Shown: positions 1-6,545 of the stretch, in pieces
Numbering within the stretch: the first letter of the stretch is position 1
Layout: the number at the start of each line of letters is the position of its first letter
NCBI GenBank assembly: GCA_905216195.1
Contig: CAJMSX010000066.1
Location: 1 to 15,419, forward strand
DNA length: 15,419 nt
Direction: 5' to 3'
Source of the DNA: an uncultured bacterium
GTDB lineage: Bacteria > Bacteroidota > Bacteroidia > Bacteroidales > Marinifilaceae
The notes under the pieces: generated by a model
Databases searched by the model: none
Seen by the model: only the letters and a program-made list of their open reading frames with translations
What the model was told of the DNA's origin: nothing
Program-made: the position numbers and the translations under genes

Positions 1-552
1 TTTCTGGCAAACGTATCCCAATATGCTCAACGTATCGGAAATAAATTCCCAGGAGAGAGGTTTTAAATTCTCAGTACTTTTAAACATTCCCCAATTGTCG
101 CCATCTATTGTAATAATTTGATTTTTCTTTCTGTTTTTATATAATTGGGATTCTTCGCCTCTATAACTAGTCATATGAAATTTCCCCGGTACGTTTTTAT
201 ACGCCGACATATCATCACTGTAATCCACCCGGATACATTTCATATTAGAAGTAGTTTCCTCCCATTTCACATCACTGAGCGAATCCCGGAAGGCTTTATT
301 CCGGTCGTAATACACCGAATAGACCGGTCCCATATCCAACCCCATCGTATCGGTCAGGGCAACTTCTTTTCCGCTTTGTCTTTCGGTCGCTTTCTGAGTG
401 AAGGCATACACGCAACGGTAATCGGCCCGGTCCAGTTTTTCCTTCGGAAGCCGTTTATACACTCTATCCCGTATACGTTTCGTCACCACCTGACTAAAAG
501 CCGGCGGGAGCACAAAACAAAATACCAAAAACATACCCAGGAATCTTTTCAT
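1..552 (-). CDS. GLPGLI family secreted protein (C-terminus outside window)
   Basis: Reading leftward from ATG at 552, 184 codons stay open to the window edge, so the C-terminus is missing. Residues 1-20 are a classical signal peptide (Lys-Arg, then a hydrophobic core, ending PPAFS before Gln21), so the protein is exported. Residues about 45-85 carry a Tyr-rich strand pattern (YRCVYAFTQKA, GPVYSVYYDR), and residues 166-184 read LSWEFISDTLSILGYVCQK. This matches the 'W-x-I-x-D-T-x-x-I-x-GY-x-CQKA' region that I know from the GLPGLI family (TIGR01200) of Bacteroidota; the motif that names the family would lie beyond the edge. The molecular function of the family is not established. The GG-leader peptide gene 143 bp upstream on the same strand suggests a shared peptide locus. 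The plus-strand open frame opposite it (145-561) looks like a shadow. Confidence 0.75.
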   Translation of the reverse strand, partial: MKRFLGMFLVFCFVLPPAFSQVVTKRIRDRVYKRLPKEKLDRADYRCVYAFTQKATERQSGKEVALTDTMGLDMGPVYSVYYDRNKAFRDSLSDVKWEETTSNMKCIRVDYSDDMSAYKNVPGKFHMTSYRGEESQLYKNRKKNQIITIDGDNWGMFKSTENLKPLSWEFISDTLSILGYVCQK

Positions 553-642
553 CTTTTATAGATATTTCTCTTCTTATGAAATAACAGCCTACTCTATACT
601 TCTTGTTTCGACAAAGACGAAAAAAGGAATAAAATCCACCCG

Positions 643-676
643 ATCAGAATTCTGCTTTATAAACCAGAATTCTGAT
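643..676 (-). terminator. Hairpin between GG-leader peptide and GLPGLI gene
   Basis: A 12-bp perfect inverted repeat (643-654 with 665-676) encloses a 10-base loop. Each arm contains the self-complementary 10-mer CAGAATTCTG, and the loop contains the palindrome TTTATAAA. On the minus strand it follows the peptide stop codon by 19 bases; a T-rich stretch comes about 10 bases after the stem, so it is not a textbook intrinsic terminator. It could be a weak terminator, an mRNA-stabilising 3' hairpin, or an operator-like site that lowers expression of the downstream gene. Confidence 0.5.
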
Positions 677-695
677 GTCCTCCCCGTTTACCCGG

Positions 696-911
696 TTATT
701 CTCCACAATATATCAACAAATTGCAGCCCGCTCTCCGGGCTCCCTCTCGAGCACCCTCACAAGCTCCATGAGACATATTTTGTTGATTATCGGAGTTAAA
801 AAGCAACTCGATACTCTTACAGTATTCTTCTTTAGGAACAAGTTGACCACCAGAAATCTGTTTCATTTCTTCACGGTTTAACTTTTGACTGGAAATAAAT
901 GTATTTCTCAT
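696..911 (-). CDS. GG-leader Cys-containing peptide precursor (bacteriocin/RiPP-like)
   Basis: This is a 71-residue precursor. Residues 1-22 look like a double-glycine leader, LNREEMKQISGG at 11-22, the type cut by C39 peptidase-containing ABC exporters. The predicted core is residues 23-71 with Cys at 31, 51, 63 and 69. Residues 49-62 read GACEGAREGARRAG, with a duplicated EGAR and glycines spaced GxxxGxxxG between Cys51 and Cys63, then the end CNLLIYCGE. GxxxG helix-packing motifs are known from two-peptide class IIb bacteriocins, and GG leaders of this kind also precede modified peptides in Bacteroidota. I do not recognise the exact family, and no exporter or modifying enzyme is visible. 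The start is ATG at 911 in an A/T-rich context without a Shine-Dalgarno sequence. The opposite-strand frame at 675-881 is treated as a shadow. Confidence 0.75.
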   Translation of the reverse strand: MRNTFISSQKLNREEMKQISGGQLVPKEEYCKSIELLFNSDNQQNMSHGACEGAREGARRAGCNLLIYCGE

Positions 912-1238
912 CTTATTTAAATTTTATAATTAATAATTCAAATTAAAAACGAAGTAGTTATGCCAACCGATACATTCGACTTATTCTCTCGTACCATTGA
1001 CAAAACTCATGTCTTACTCCTCATTGTACACAAATCATAGGCAATTATAAATAATTATTTTCAAAAATACAACTATATAATGAATAAATTTAAATACAGC
1101 TGGTTTTATAAATGAGAAAATACAAAAAAATAACAATTCCGGAGAAAGGCACATCCTTCATTGAATTAAAGCTATTTAATAAACTTCCTTTCTTTTCCGG
1201 CGTATGAAAAGCATGAAGCAATCAAATTCAGACAGGTT
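912..1238. other. AT-rich divergent intergenic region
   Basis: These 327 bases separate the leftward peptide gene from the rightward secreted-protein gene. They are strongly AT-rich and hold no recognisable gene. Visible items are a candidate minus-strand -7 box at 1062-1069 and a 12-codon reading frame at 1204-1242 that overlaps the start of the next gene. Confidence 0.6.
1062..1069 (-). promoter_or_regulatory. Candidate -7 box for the GG-leader peptide
   Basis: On the minus strand this reads TATTTTTG, a match to the Bacteroidota -7 consensus TAnnTTTG. A three-of-four match to the -33 TTTG lies 21 bases upstream (TTTA, 1091-1094). It would give an untranslated leader of about 140 bases. The AT-rich surroundings make a chance match possible. 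Confidence 0.3.
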
Positions 1239-1655
1239 ATGAAAAAAGTCACTTTTATACTCAGCATTTTATTGGTATTCGGTTTCGGTGCCCAGGCTCA
1301 GCATCAGGTAAGAAAAATGTCGGCTGAACATGCGGCTGAAAAAATGGTAAAAAAAATAGGAAAAGTAATTACCTTAACCGATAATCAGGAAGACCGTTTA
1401 GAAAATATCTTTGAAAACTCTTTCCGGAAAATGCAAACCATCCGGAAAGAGAATCTGGGAAACGGAGAAGCTCTGCGGAATGCCATGAAACAAAATCGCC
1501 AGGAAACCGAACAAGCCGTGCAGCGCGTTCTCTCGCCGGACCAATATCGCCGGTATCAGGAATGGCTACAAAAACATCCGAAATGGCAAAATAAATGCAA
1601 GCCTGCAAAAAACACTTGCAGAGGTACGGAAGATATGAAACGCACGGACAATTAA
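1239..1655 (+). CDS. Secreted CpxP/Spy-like (LTxxQ, DUF4890-type) protein
   Basis: 138 residues. Residues 1-20 form a signal peptide with a likely cut after AQA, leaving Gln21 as first mature residue, so it should be periplasmic. The mature part is highly charged and helical. It contains LTDNQ (46-50) and, about 50 residues later, LSPDQYRRYQEW (98-109), the paired 'LTxxQ' layout of the Spy/CpxP family and of the Bacteroidota DUF4890-type proteins. Relatives bind unfolded envelope proteins or sense metals and stress; here that is inference. The Lys-rich tail carries two Cys (120, 127). The gene is alone on its strand and is closed by a terminator. The ATG at 1239 is preferred because it directly starts the signal peptide; the upstream ATGs at 1204 and 1213 are out of frame. 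Confidence 0.7.
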   Translation: MKKVTFILSILLVFGFGAQAQHQVRKMSAEHAAEKMVKKIGKVITLTDNQEDRLENIFENSFRKMQTIRKENLGNGEALRNAMKQNRQETEQAVQRVLSPDQYRRYQEWLQKHPKWQNKCKPAKNTCRGTEDMKRTDN

Positions 1656-1657
1656 AC

Positions 1658-1702
1658 GGGAGGGACCGGCCTTAACCGGTTCCTTTCCCGAACTGTCTTT
1701 TT
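1658..1702 (+). terminator. Intrinsic terminator after the CpxP/Spy-like gene
   Basis: A G-rich arm from 1658 and a C-rich arm ending at 1689 form a hairpin around CCTTAA (core GACCGG with CCGGTT, extended by GGG/CCC). A T-rich stretch follows at 1697-1702. It starts three bases after the stop codon. It lies between convergent genes, so it may also help to stop the ald transcript coming from the right. Confidence 0.7.
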
Positions 1703-1721
1703 CTTCGGCACAAACCTTCTT

Positions 1722-2939
1722 CTATAAAGCGGCAATCAGCAAATCCATATCCCGGGAGATCAGCCCGAATTTGTCCGCTATTACATCCTTTGTCAAAATA
1801 CCGTTATAAATATATACTCCGTTTCTTAAACCGGGACATAGCCTGACCGCATGATCGATGCCTCCTTGAGAGGCTATATTTTCCAGCAGGGGAACGAAAA
1901 CATTGCTGAAAGCGATGGATGCCGTCCGCGCCACCCGGGAAAGTACATTGGGCACACAATAGTGAATGACACCCTCGTAAGTATAAACGGGTTTTTCCCA
2001 GGTCGTTGGTCCTGTCGTTTCGATGCATCCCCCGTGATCCACGGATAAATCCACGATAACAGCCCCTTTCTTCATCAGTTTCACCTGCTCCTCGGTAACG
2101 ACTATGTCCGAATCGTTGTCGAAACAACGCATAGCGCCGATTAAAACGTCCGCCGTGGTCAAAGCCTTCTCCAAAACCGGTTTGTGATAAACCGAAGTAT
2201 ATACGATACGTCCCAACTTTTCCGAAAGTTGACGCAGCCGGTTCACGGAATGATCGAAGACCTTAACCGTAGCTCCCAGGCTCAGTGCCGTTTTGGCCGC
2301 ATACGTACCCAGCGTACCGGCCCCCAGAATAACGACTTCCGTAGGAGTGATGCCGCTGATGCCTCCCAGAACGATTCCTTTTCCTCCCCGGGAGTTTCCC
2401 AAATACTCGCTGGCGATCATAATCGCCGTATTCCCGGCTATTTCGCTCATAATGCGTACGACGGGATAGAACCCTTCCCCGTCCTTTATAATATCGAATC
2501 CCAGGGCAGTCACGTGTTTCTGCATCATGCCGGTGATGGCTTCCTTCCGCAAATCGTACAATTTCAAAGGAGAAAGTACAATCTGTCTTTCGTGCATCAA
2601 TTCGGCATCGGCTTGGGATACGGAAGTCGCTTTCAATATAAGATCCGCTGTATACACCTCCTCGGGGGTATTCACGATCCGGGCTCCGCAATCCGCATAT
2701 TCCGTATCCGAATAATGGGCATTGCCTCCGGCTCCCCGTTGCAAGATCACCTCATGTCCTCCTGTCGTCAACACTTGCACGGATTCCGGCGTCAGACAAA
2801 TCCGGTTCTCTCCCTTGTCCAGCTCGTAAGGAAGACCCAACACCAATTTTTTTTGTTTCCGGTTCAAGAACAGGGATTTTTCCTGACAGAATAACCACTC
2901 TTTCCCCAGGGGTGCCGATAATTTGCCTGTATTTCCCAT
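1722..2939 (-). CDS. ald: Alanine dehydrogenase / PNT-family NAD(P)-dependent enzyme
   Basis: 405 residues, the usual length of the Bacteroidota branch including its ~30-residue N-terminal extension. Family features: GENRICLTPESV (43-54, substrate-contacting Arg46), LILK (Lys103), MSEIAGN (164-170), the Rossmann motif GAGTLG (206-211) and VDHGGCIE (300-307, Asp301). True alanine dehydrogenase interconverts alanine with pyruvate and ammonia using NAD. The position of the catalytic His96 of the Mycobacterium enzyme, in 'FLHLA', is Lys126 here (SPLKLYD), so the substrate and reaction should be left open. It is the last gene of an apparent mrp-tsaE-ald operon, 20 bp after tsaE. The start is ATG at 2939. 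Confidence 0.85.
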   Translation of the reverse strand: MGNTGKLSAPLGKEWLFCQEKSLFLNRKQKKLVLGLPYELDKGENRICLTPESVQVLTTGGHEVILQRGAGGNAHYSDTEYADCGARIVNTPEEVYTADLILKATSVSQADAELMHERQIVLSPLKLYDLRKEAITGMMQKHVTALGFDIIKDGEGFYPVVRIMSEIAGNTAIMIASEYLGNSRGGKGIVLGGISGITPTEVVILGAGTLGTYAAKTALSLGATVKVFDHSVNRLRQLSEKLGRIVYTSVYHKPVLEKALTTADVLIGAMRCFDNDSDIVVTEEQVKLMKKGAVIVDLSVDHGGCIETTGPTTWEKPVYTYEGVIHYCVPNVLSRVARTASIAFSNVFVPLLENIASQGGIDHAVRLCPGLRNGVYIYNGILTKDVIADKFGLISRDMDLLIAAL

Positions 2940-2959
2940 AACCTCCGATTTAGATGGCT

Positions 2960-3406
2960 TTAACCGTTTTCTTTATGCTCAACGGACAACCGTACTTCCA
3001 ATTCACGGCTACCGTCCGCCAATTCCGTAAAATAACAATTCACGGTTTCTTCGGGCAACAATCCTTCGATTTTTTCCGGCCATTCGATAAAACATTTATT
3101 TCCGCTGAAAAAATATTCTTCATATCCGAAATCCAGCGCCTCGGAAATAGAATTGACCCGATAAAAATCAAAATGATAGATCACCTCTCCCGATTGCGTC
3201 CCATATTCATTGATAATGGCAAACGTAGGAGAGCTCACATCATCGGTTACTCCGGCACATTCGGCAACAGCCTTTACAAAAGTGGTTTTTCCCACTCCCA
3301 TATTGCCATACAAGGCAAAAAGGTTTTTACCTTCCGTATATTGCAGGAATTGTTGCGCCACTTCCCGAATATTCTCCAGACTGCGTATCTTCCACTTCAT
3401 ATTCAT
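2960..3406 (-). CDS. tsaE: tRNA threonylcarbamoyladenosine biosynthesis ATPase TsaE
   Basis: 148 residues, normal for TsaE (YjeE). It is the ATPase that, with TsaB and TsaD, supports t6A37 modification of ANN-decoding tRNAs in the cytoplasm. Visible motifs are Walker A GNMGVGKT (34-41), SSPTF (58-62), HFDFYR (78-83) and FIEWPEKI (106-113), in the order typical of the family. The start is ATG at 3406; an in-frame ATG two codons later is equally possible. It lies 30 bp after mrp and 20 bp before the ald-like gene on the same strand. Confidence 0.95.
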   Translation of the reverse strand: MNMKWKIRSLENIREVAQQFLQYTEGKNLFALYGNMGVGKTTFVKAVAECAGVTDDVSSPTFAIINEYGTQSGEVIYHFDFYRVNSISEALDFGYEEYFFSGNKCFIEWPEKIEGLLPEETVNCYFTELADGSRELEVRLSVEHKENG

Positions 3407-3436
3407 TTTTTAAATTTTACCGAACCGGAAACTCCC

Positions 3437-4522
3437 TTATTTCTTGGTAATTTTCACCCTTTTAGCCGTTTGACGATTTTCCGCTACGGCTTCGGCCACC
3501 TGTTCGGCCAAAGCTGCAAAAGCACTTCCGGTTACGGATTCAGGATTCAGAGCCACGGGATTTCCGGCATCTCCGCCCTCGCATATGCTTTGTACGACGG
3601 GAATCTGACCCAACAGTCGCAGCCCTTTTTCTTCCGCCAGTTTTTTCCCTCCTCCTTTTCCGAAAATATAATAGCGGTTTTCCGGAAGTTCTGCCGGCGT
3701 AAACCAGGCCATATTTTCGACCAATCCGAGCACGGGCACTGAAATACCCGGCGATTCGAACATATTTATGCCCTTAACGGCATCTGCCAGGGCCACCTCT
3801 TGAGGAGTGGTGACCACGATAGCTCCGGTCAGCGCAACAGTCTGTACCAACGTCAGATGAATATCACTGGTGCCCGGCGGCAAATCGATCAGCATATAAT
3901 CCAATTCATCCCAAAACCCTTGTTCTACCATCTGCTTCAAGGCATTGGAAGCCATCGGGCCTCTCCATACCGTGGCCGAAGCCGGGTCGACAAAAAAACC
4001 GATGGATAACAATTTAACCCCGAATTTTTCCACAGGCACGATCAGTTCTTTGCCGTCGATTTCCGCAATACAGGGACGTGCATCCTCACAGCCGAACATT
4101 TTGGGTATGGAAGGACCGAATATATCGGCATCCACCAATCCCACCTTATAGCCTTCCAAAGCCAAAGCCACCGCTAAATTGGCGGCGACCGTAGATTTCC
4201 CTACTCCTCCTTTACCGGAAGAAACGGCAATAATATTTTTTACTTTTTCCAAAGAAAAAGGACGTTCCATCTCCTGAGTAAAAACCACTTCTATATTTAC
4301 CGTTTTATAACCGGTCTCTTCTTTCAACAGCGTCTCGCATTTTTTCTTTACGGTAGTTACAAACGGATCATCCGGTTTCTGAAAAACCAAACGAAACGAA
4401 ACGTTCTCTCCATCGATCTTTAGGTGTTGCACCATATCCAGCGAAACAATATCCTTCGGTGTGCCGGGATATTTTATGCGGCTCAGCAGGTCCCTGATGT
4501 CTTTTAATTCATTCTGTAACAT
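3437..4522 (-). CDS. mrp: Mrp/ApbC-family P-loop ATPase (Fe-S cluster carrier type)
   Basis: 361 residues from ATG at 4522. The frame stays open upstream to a TTG at 4534, but MLQNELKDIR is the more likely N-terminus. Residues about 1-85 match the MIP18/DUF59 domain; the rest is a Mrp/NBP35 ATPase with the deviant Walker A GKGGVGKST (103-111), DADIFGPSIP (131-140), WRGPM (186-190) and DLPPGTSD (213-220). Relatives bind and transfer Fe-S clusters. The usual CxxC cluster ligand after 'VENM' is absent: the segment reads VENMAWFTPAELPENRYY (268-285). I recall this as usual in Bacteroidota, so cluster binding in the classical way is doubtful. First gene of the mrp-tsaE-ald operon. Confidence 0.92.
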   Translation of the reverse strand: MLQNELKDIRDLLSRIKYPGTPKDIVSLDMVQHLKIDGENVSFRLVFQKPDDPFVTTVKKKCETLLKEETGYKTVNIEVVFTQEMERPFSLEKVKNIIAVSSGKGGVGKSTVAANLAVALALEGYKVGLVDADIFGPSIPKMFGCEDARPCIAEIDGKELIVPVEKFGVKLLSIGFFVDPASATVWRGPMASNALKQMVEQGFWDELDYMLIDLPPGTSDIHLTLVQTVALTGAIVVTTPQEVALADAVKGINMFESPGISVPVLGLVENMAWFTPAELPENRYYIFGKGGGKKLAEEKGLRLLGQIPVVQSICEGGDAGNPVALNPESVTGSAFAALAEQVAEAVAENRQTAKRVKITKK

Positions 4523-4588
4523 AACTATTTTCAATTAGTTTTCATCATCTTCGTAAAATCTGAAACGATTTTCCATGCTCTTAGACAA

Positions 4589-4596
4589 CAAAGATA
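4589..4596 (-). promoter_or_regulatory. Candidate -7 box for the mrp-tsaE-ald operon
   Basis: On the minus strand this reads TATCTTTG, a full match to TAnnTTTG, about 67 bases before the mrp ATG. No clear TTTG -33 element is visible at the right spacing. It lies in the 178-bp divergent region between mrp and the first lipoprotein. Confidence 0.45.
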
Positions 4597-4700
4597 AAAC
4601 TTTTTATAACGTAATCTATGTTAAAAACAGAGTTTTACCCAACTGCCCGCTCTTTTTGCCGTAAGAGAGGTAAAAACAAGAACGACAATCTTTTCAAGAA

Positions 4701-5219
4701 ATGAAAATGAAAAATTTCCGCCCTATCGCTATCTCTTTCTTGCTGCTGCTCCTCCTGCTCACCTGTTGCTGGACCTGTAGCGATAATGACGATAATAACC
4801 GAAAAGATCCGGAACTTACGGGAGAATGGCTGTTGATTAACTCCGCCCCGGATGTGGCTCCGCTCTCCGGAAAAGAAGAGGATAAAATTCGCCTGGAAGA
4901 CTCCCTGACCAATTACACCTTTTTCGCTGAGAATTCGACCATCACTTTTCAAAACGACAGCGTTCGTCTCACGGCCGATTTTATGGGCATGACTCTTCCT
5001 GTAGTACTCCCCTATCACTACGACCGGAAAGTGTTGACGATTAAAACCCCGCTGAATTTGCCCTTCGCCATACAAGGAACGGTTGAACTCGGCCGGGACG
5101 TAATGGAATTCGAATTGACGACCCAATCCTATATGAGCATACTCGAATTCATCGATCCCCCTTTCCGTCATGAAATCCTTTCGGCAACCGTCAGCTACGA
5201 TTTACAAAAAAAGCCGTAA
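4701..5219 (+). CDS. Lipoprotein of unknown function, paralog of the one at 6749
   Basis: 172 residues with a lipoprotein signal: Lys/Arg N-terminus, a run of seven Leu (14-20), then Cys at 22, 23 and 26. Alignment with its paralog favours Cys26 as the lipidated residue, followed by the acidic SDNDD; acidic residues there resemble the surface-export signal of Bacteroidota lipoproteins. Lys/Asn linkers lead to GEWLL (about 41-45) and a beta-rich domain, a lipocalin-like layout. It shares with the paralog GxW near the start, NYxxF, a 'T-F-x-ND-x-V' strand, 'VLxI', 'xxQGxVxL' and a final SATVxY. No function recognised. The stop is two bases from the stop of the convergent metallopeptidase gene, leaving no room for a separate terminator. 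The start could be Met1 or Met3. Confidence 0.8.
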   Translation: MKMKNFRPIAISFLLLLLLLTCCWTCSDNDDNNRKDPELTGEWLLINSAPDVAPLSGKEEDKIRLEDSLTNYTFFAENSTITFQNDSVRLTADFMGMTLPVVLPYHYDRKVLTIKTPLNLPFAIQGTVELGRDVMEFELTTQSYMSILEFIDPPFRHEILSATVSYDLQKKP

Positions 5220-5221
5220 AC

Positions 5222-5929
5222 TCATAAACGGGTGTTAAACGTCCGTAATTGTTTCCGCCGGGCTTCGGCATCCGGACACACTTCTTTTACCAATTTCCAG
5301 AAAGCGGCGGAATGGTTCTTTTCCACGGTATGGCACAACTCATGCAAAATGACATAATCGATCAGCTCATCCGGTAATTTCATCAATTTTATATTTAAAC
5401 TGATCCGGTCGTCCGTACTGCAACTCCCCCAATTGGAAATATTATTGCGAAAAGAAAGTCCGGAAAAGGAAAATCCGTACTTCTGTGCATAAAACCTTAC
5501 CCTCTCCGGTAAAATACGCTTACACTCCATCTTGTATATTTCCAGAAGAAACGATTTCACCAACCCTTCGATTTTCTCAAACACGGTTCCCTCCGGAACA
5601 AACAGGGTGATCTTTTCCCCTTCGATCTGATAGGCGGGCTTCCGTTCGGGAGTAACCGCTATTTTCAACGTATGTAATTTGGTCTTGATTTCAGCCCCGA
5701 TATCCAGTCCTACTCCGGTTTTCCGTTCATACTCCTTCATGCCGGAACGCGTACGAAGAATCCATTCTTTTTGTTCCAACAGGAATTGTTCTACCCTACG
5801 CCGGCTGACGCCCGGAGGAACATTGACCCACACGCCCCGCCCAGGGGCCATTTTAACGGAAAAATGCCGGATATTCGCACCCTTCCTCACTTTCACCCTT
5901 CCGATTCCTTCTATCTCTATATGTTCCAT
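5222..5929 (-). CDS. YgjP/DUF45 (SprT-like) zinc metallopeptidase
   Basis: 235 residues, normal for the YgjP-like M48-related family. The C-terminal part has NWGSCS (166-171), RISLNIKL (175-182), the zinc motif HELCH (196-200) inside YVILHELCHT, and NHSAAFW (205-211), where His206 is the likely third ligand. The family usually has Arg before WGSC; here it is Asn166. The N-terminal ~90 residues are the usual beta-rich part with KEWI. No signal peptide, so cytoplasmic; substrates are unknown. The start is ATG at 5929. It is convergent with the lipoprotein gene and has a long structured leader on its upstream side. Confidence 0.88.
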   Translation of the reverse strand: MEHIEIEGIGRVKVRKGANIRHFSVKMAPGRGVWVNVPPGVSRRRVEQFLLEQKEWILRTRSGMKEYERKTGVGLDIGAEIKTKLHTLKIAVTPERKPAYQIEGEKITLFVPEGTVFEKIEGLVKSFLLEIYKMECKRILPERVRFYAQKYGFSFSGLSFRNNISNWGSCSTDDRISLNIKLMKLPDELIDYVILHELCHTVEKNHSAAFWKLVKEVCPDAEARRKQLRTFNTRL

Positions 5930-5944
5930 TTTTCAGCAATATCA

Positions 5945-6015
5945 GCCGGAATAAAAAACCCCTCATATTCCCCCTTTCATCCGATAACGATGCGGGGGTT
6001 GTCGGGCATTCCGGC
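5945..6015 (-). promoter_or_regulatory. Nested-hairpin 5' leader of the metallopeptidase gene
   Basis: Three nested complementary pairs are visible: GCCGGAAT (5945-5952) with ATTCCGGC (6008-6015), AACCCC (5957-5962) with GGGGTT (5995-6000), and CCCCC (5970-5974) with GGGGG (5994-5998), the last supported by CATC (5978-5981) with GATG (5989-5992). On the minus strand the middle stem ends in GGGG followed by six T, like an intrinsic terminator. The inner stem uses the same C-rich arm, so the two are mutually exclusive. This is the layout of an attenuator, but the inducing signal is unknown. Confidence 0.45.
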
Positions 6016-6045
6016 AAAAATTTTAAAATTTACTTCACCTTTCCG

Positions 6046-6078
6046 CAAAGATAAGCATTTCATCGGAAAGAGGATAAA
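6046..6078 (-). promoter_or_regulatory. Candidate promoter of the metallopeptidase gene
   Basis: The minus strand has TATCTTTG at 6046-6053, a full match to TAnnTTTG. TTTA at 6075-6078, one base off TTTG, lies 21 bases further upstream. Transcription from here would include the nested hairpins at 5945-6015 in a leader of roughly 110 bases. Confidence 0.45.
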
Positions 6079-6168
6079 GGGCAACAGGATTTAACCCTGT
6101 ACCGTTATGCCGGAAAACCGGAAAGGAAAAAGAGGGAAATAAGCGCTATTTCGCCGGGCGGGAATGGG

Positions 6169-6208
6169 AAAAAGTAAAAAACCGTCCCGCTTACAGTCCG
6201 GGACGGTT
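6169..6208 (-). terminator. Intrinsic terminator of the 95-residue unknown gene
   Basis: A 10-bp perfect stem (AACCGTCCCG at 6180-6189 with CGGGACGGTT at 6199-6208) has a 9-base loop. On the minus strand it is followed by TTTTTT-AC-TTTTT. It begins 26 bases after the stop codon of the gene ending at 6235. Confidence 0.9.
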
Positions 6209-6234
6209 GATGTGACAGGAAGTTCGGCAGGGTA

Positions 6235-6522
6235 TTACTTACTCCGGACAATCTCACTCAGTTTTTCAAAGGATTTATCCGCCTCAATCAATATATCCCT
6301 GAAAATACCGTCGTAATAGGCTTTCGTTTCCTTCTTATCTTTAAACTTTCCACCTGCGTTCACTTTGTCCCGAAGGTCATTCCGGACGGACAATATTTCT
6401 CTTACGATCTCACTGACCTGGGGATTTTCCTTTTCGATGGAGCAATTATAATTGAAACAATCCCCGATAACGGAAAAAGTTAAATAATCAATGTCCTTTT
6501 TTAATCTTCTGATGCTTGCCAT
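6235..6522 (-). CDS. Small conserved-looking protein of unknown function
   Basis: 95 residues, rich in Lys, Glu and Asp, probably all-helical and cytoplasmic (no signal or membrane segment). It begins MASIRRLKKDIDYLTFSVIG and ends with a Lys/Glu-rich helix. Similar short proteins starting 'MAxxRxLKKDIxY' are, as I recall, common in Bacteroidota without known function. No catalytic motif is visible; Cys22 and Cys27 lie near the N-terminus. The gene stands alone, with its own well-formed promoter and a strong terminator, which supports it being real and independently transcribed. Confidence 0.8.
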   Translation of the reverse strand: MASIRRLKKDIDYLTFSVIGDCFNYNCSIEKENPQVSEIVREILSVRNDLRDKVNAGGKFKDKKETKAYYDGIFRDILIEADKSFEKLSEIVRSK

Positions 6523-6545
6523 ATCATTTTATATTTAAATTTTTC

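Larger units (their letters stand above)
5930..6234. other. Intergenic region with structured leader, promoter and terminator
   Basis: These 305 bases hold no gene. From left to right they contain a nested hairpin at 5945-6015 that would sit in the metallopeptidase leader, a candidate promoter at 6046-6078, a purine-rich stretch with small repeats, and the terminator of the leftward gene at 6235-6522. Confidence 0.6.

Noticed and set aside
145..561. 138-codon plus-strand open frame
   Set aside because: It lies opposite the GLPGLI coding sequence, its product is rich in His, Phe and Ile without a recognisable pattern, and the minus frame has a signal peptide and family motif.
2184..2894. 236-codon plus-strand open frame opposite ald
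   Set aside because: The minus strand encodes a clear, full-length dehydrogenase; the antisense frame shows no domain.
4523..4534. TTG start extending mrp by four codons
   Set aside because: An ATG at 4522 gives a normal N-terminus and there is no ribosome-binding signal favouring the TTG.
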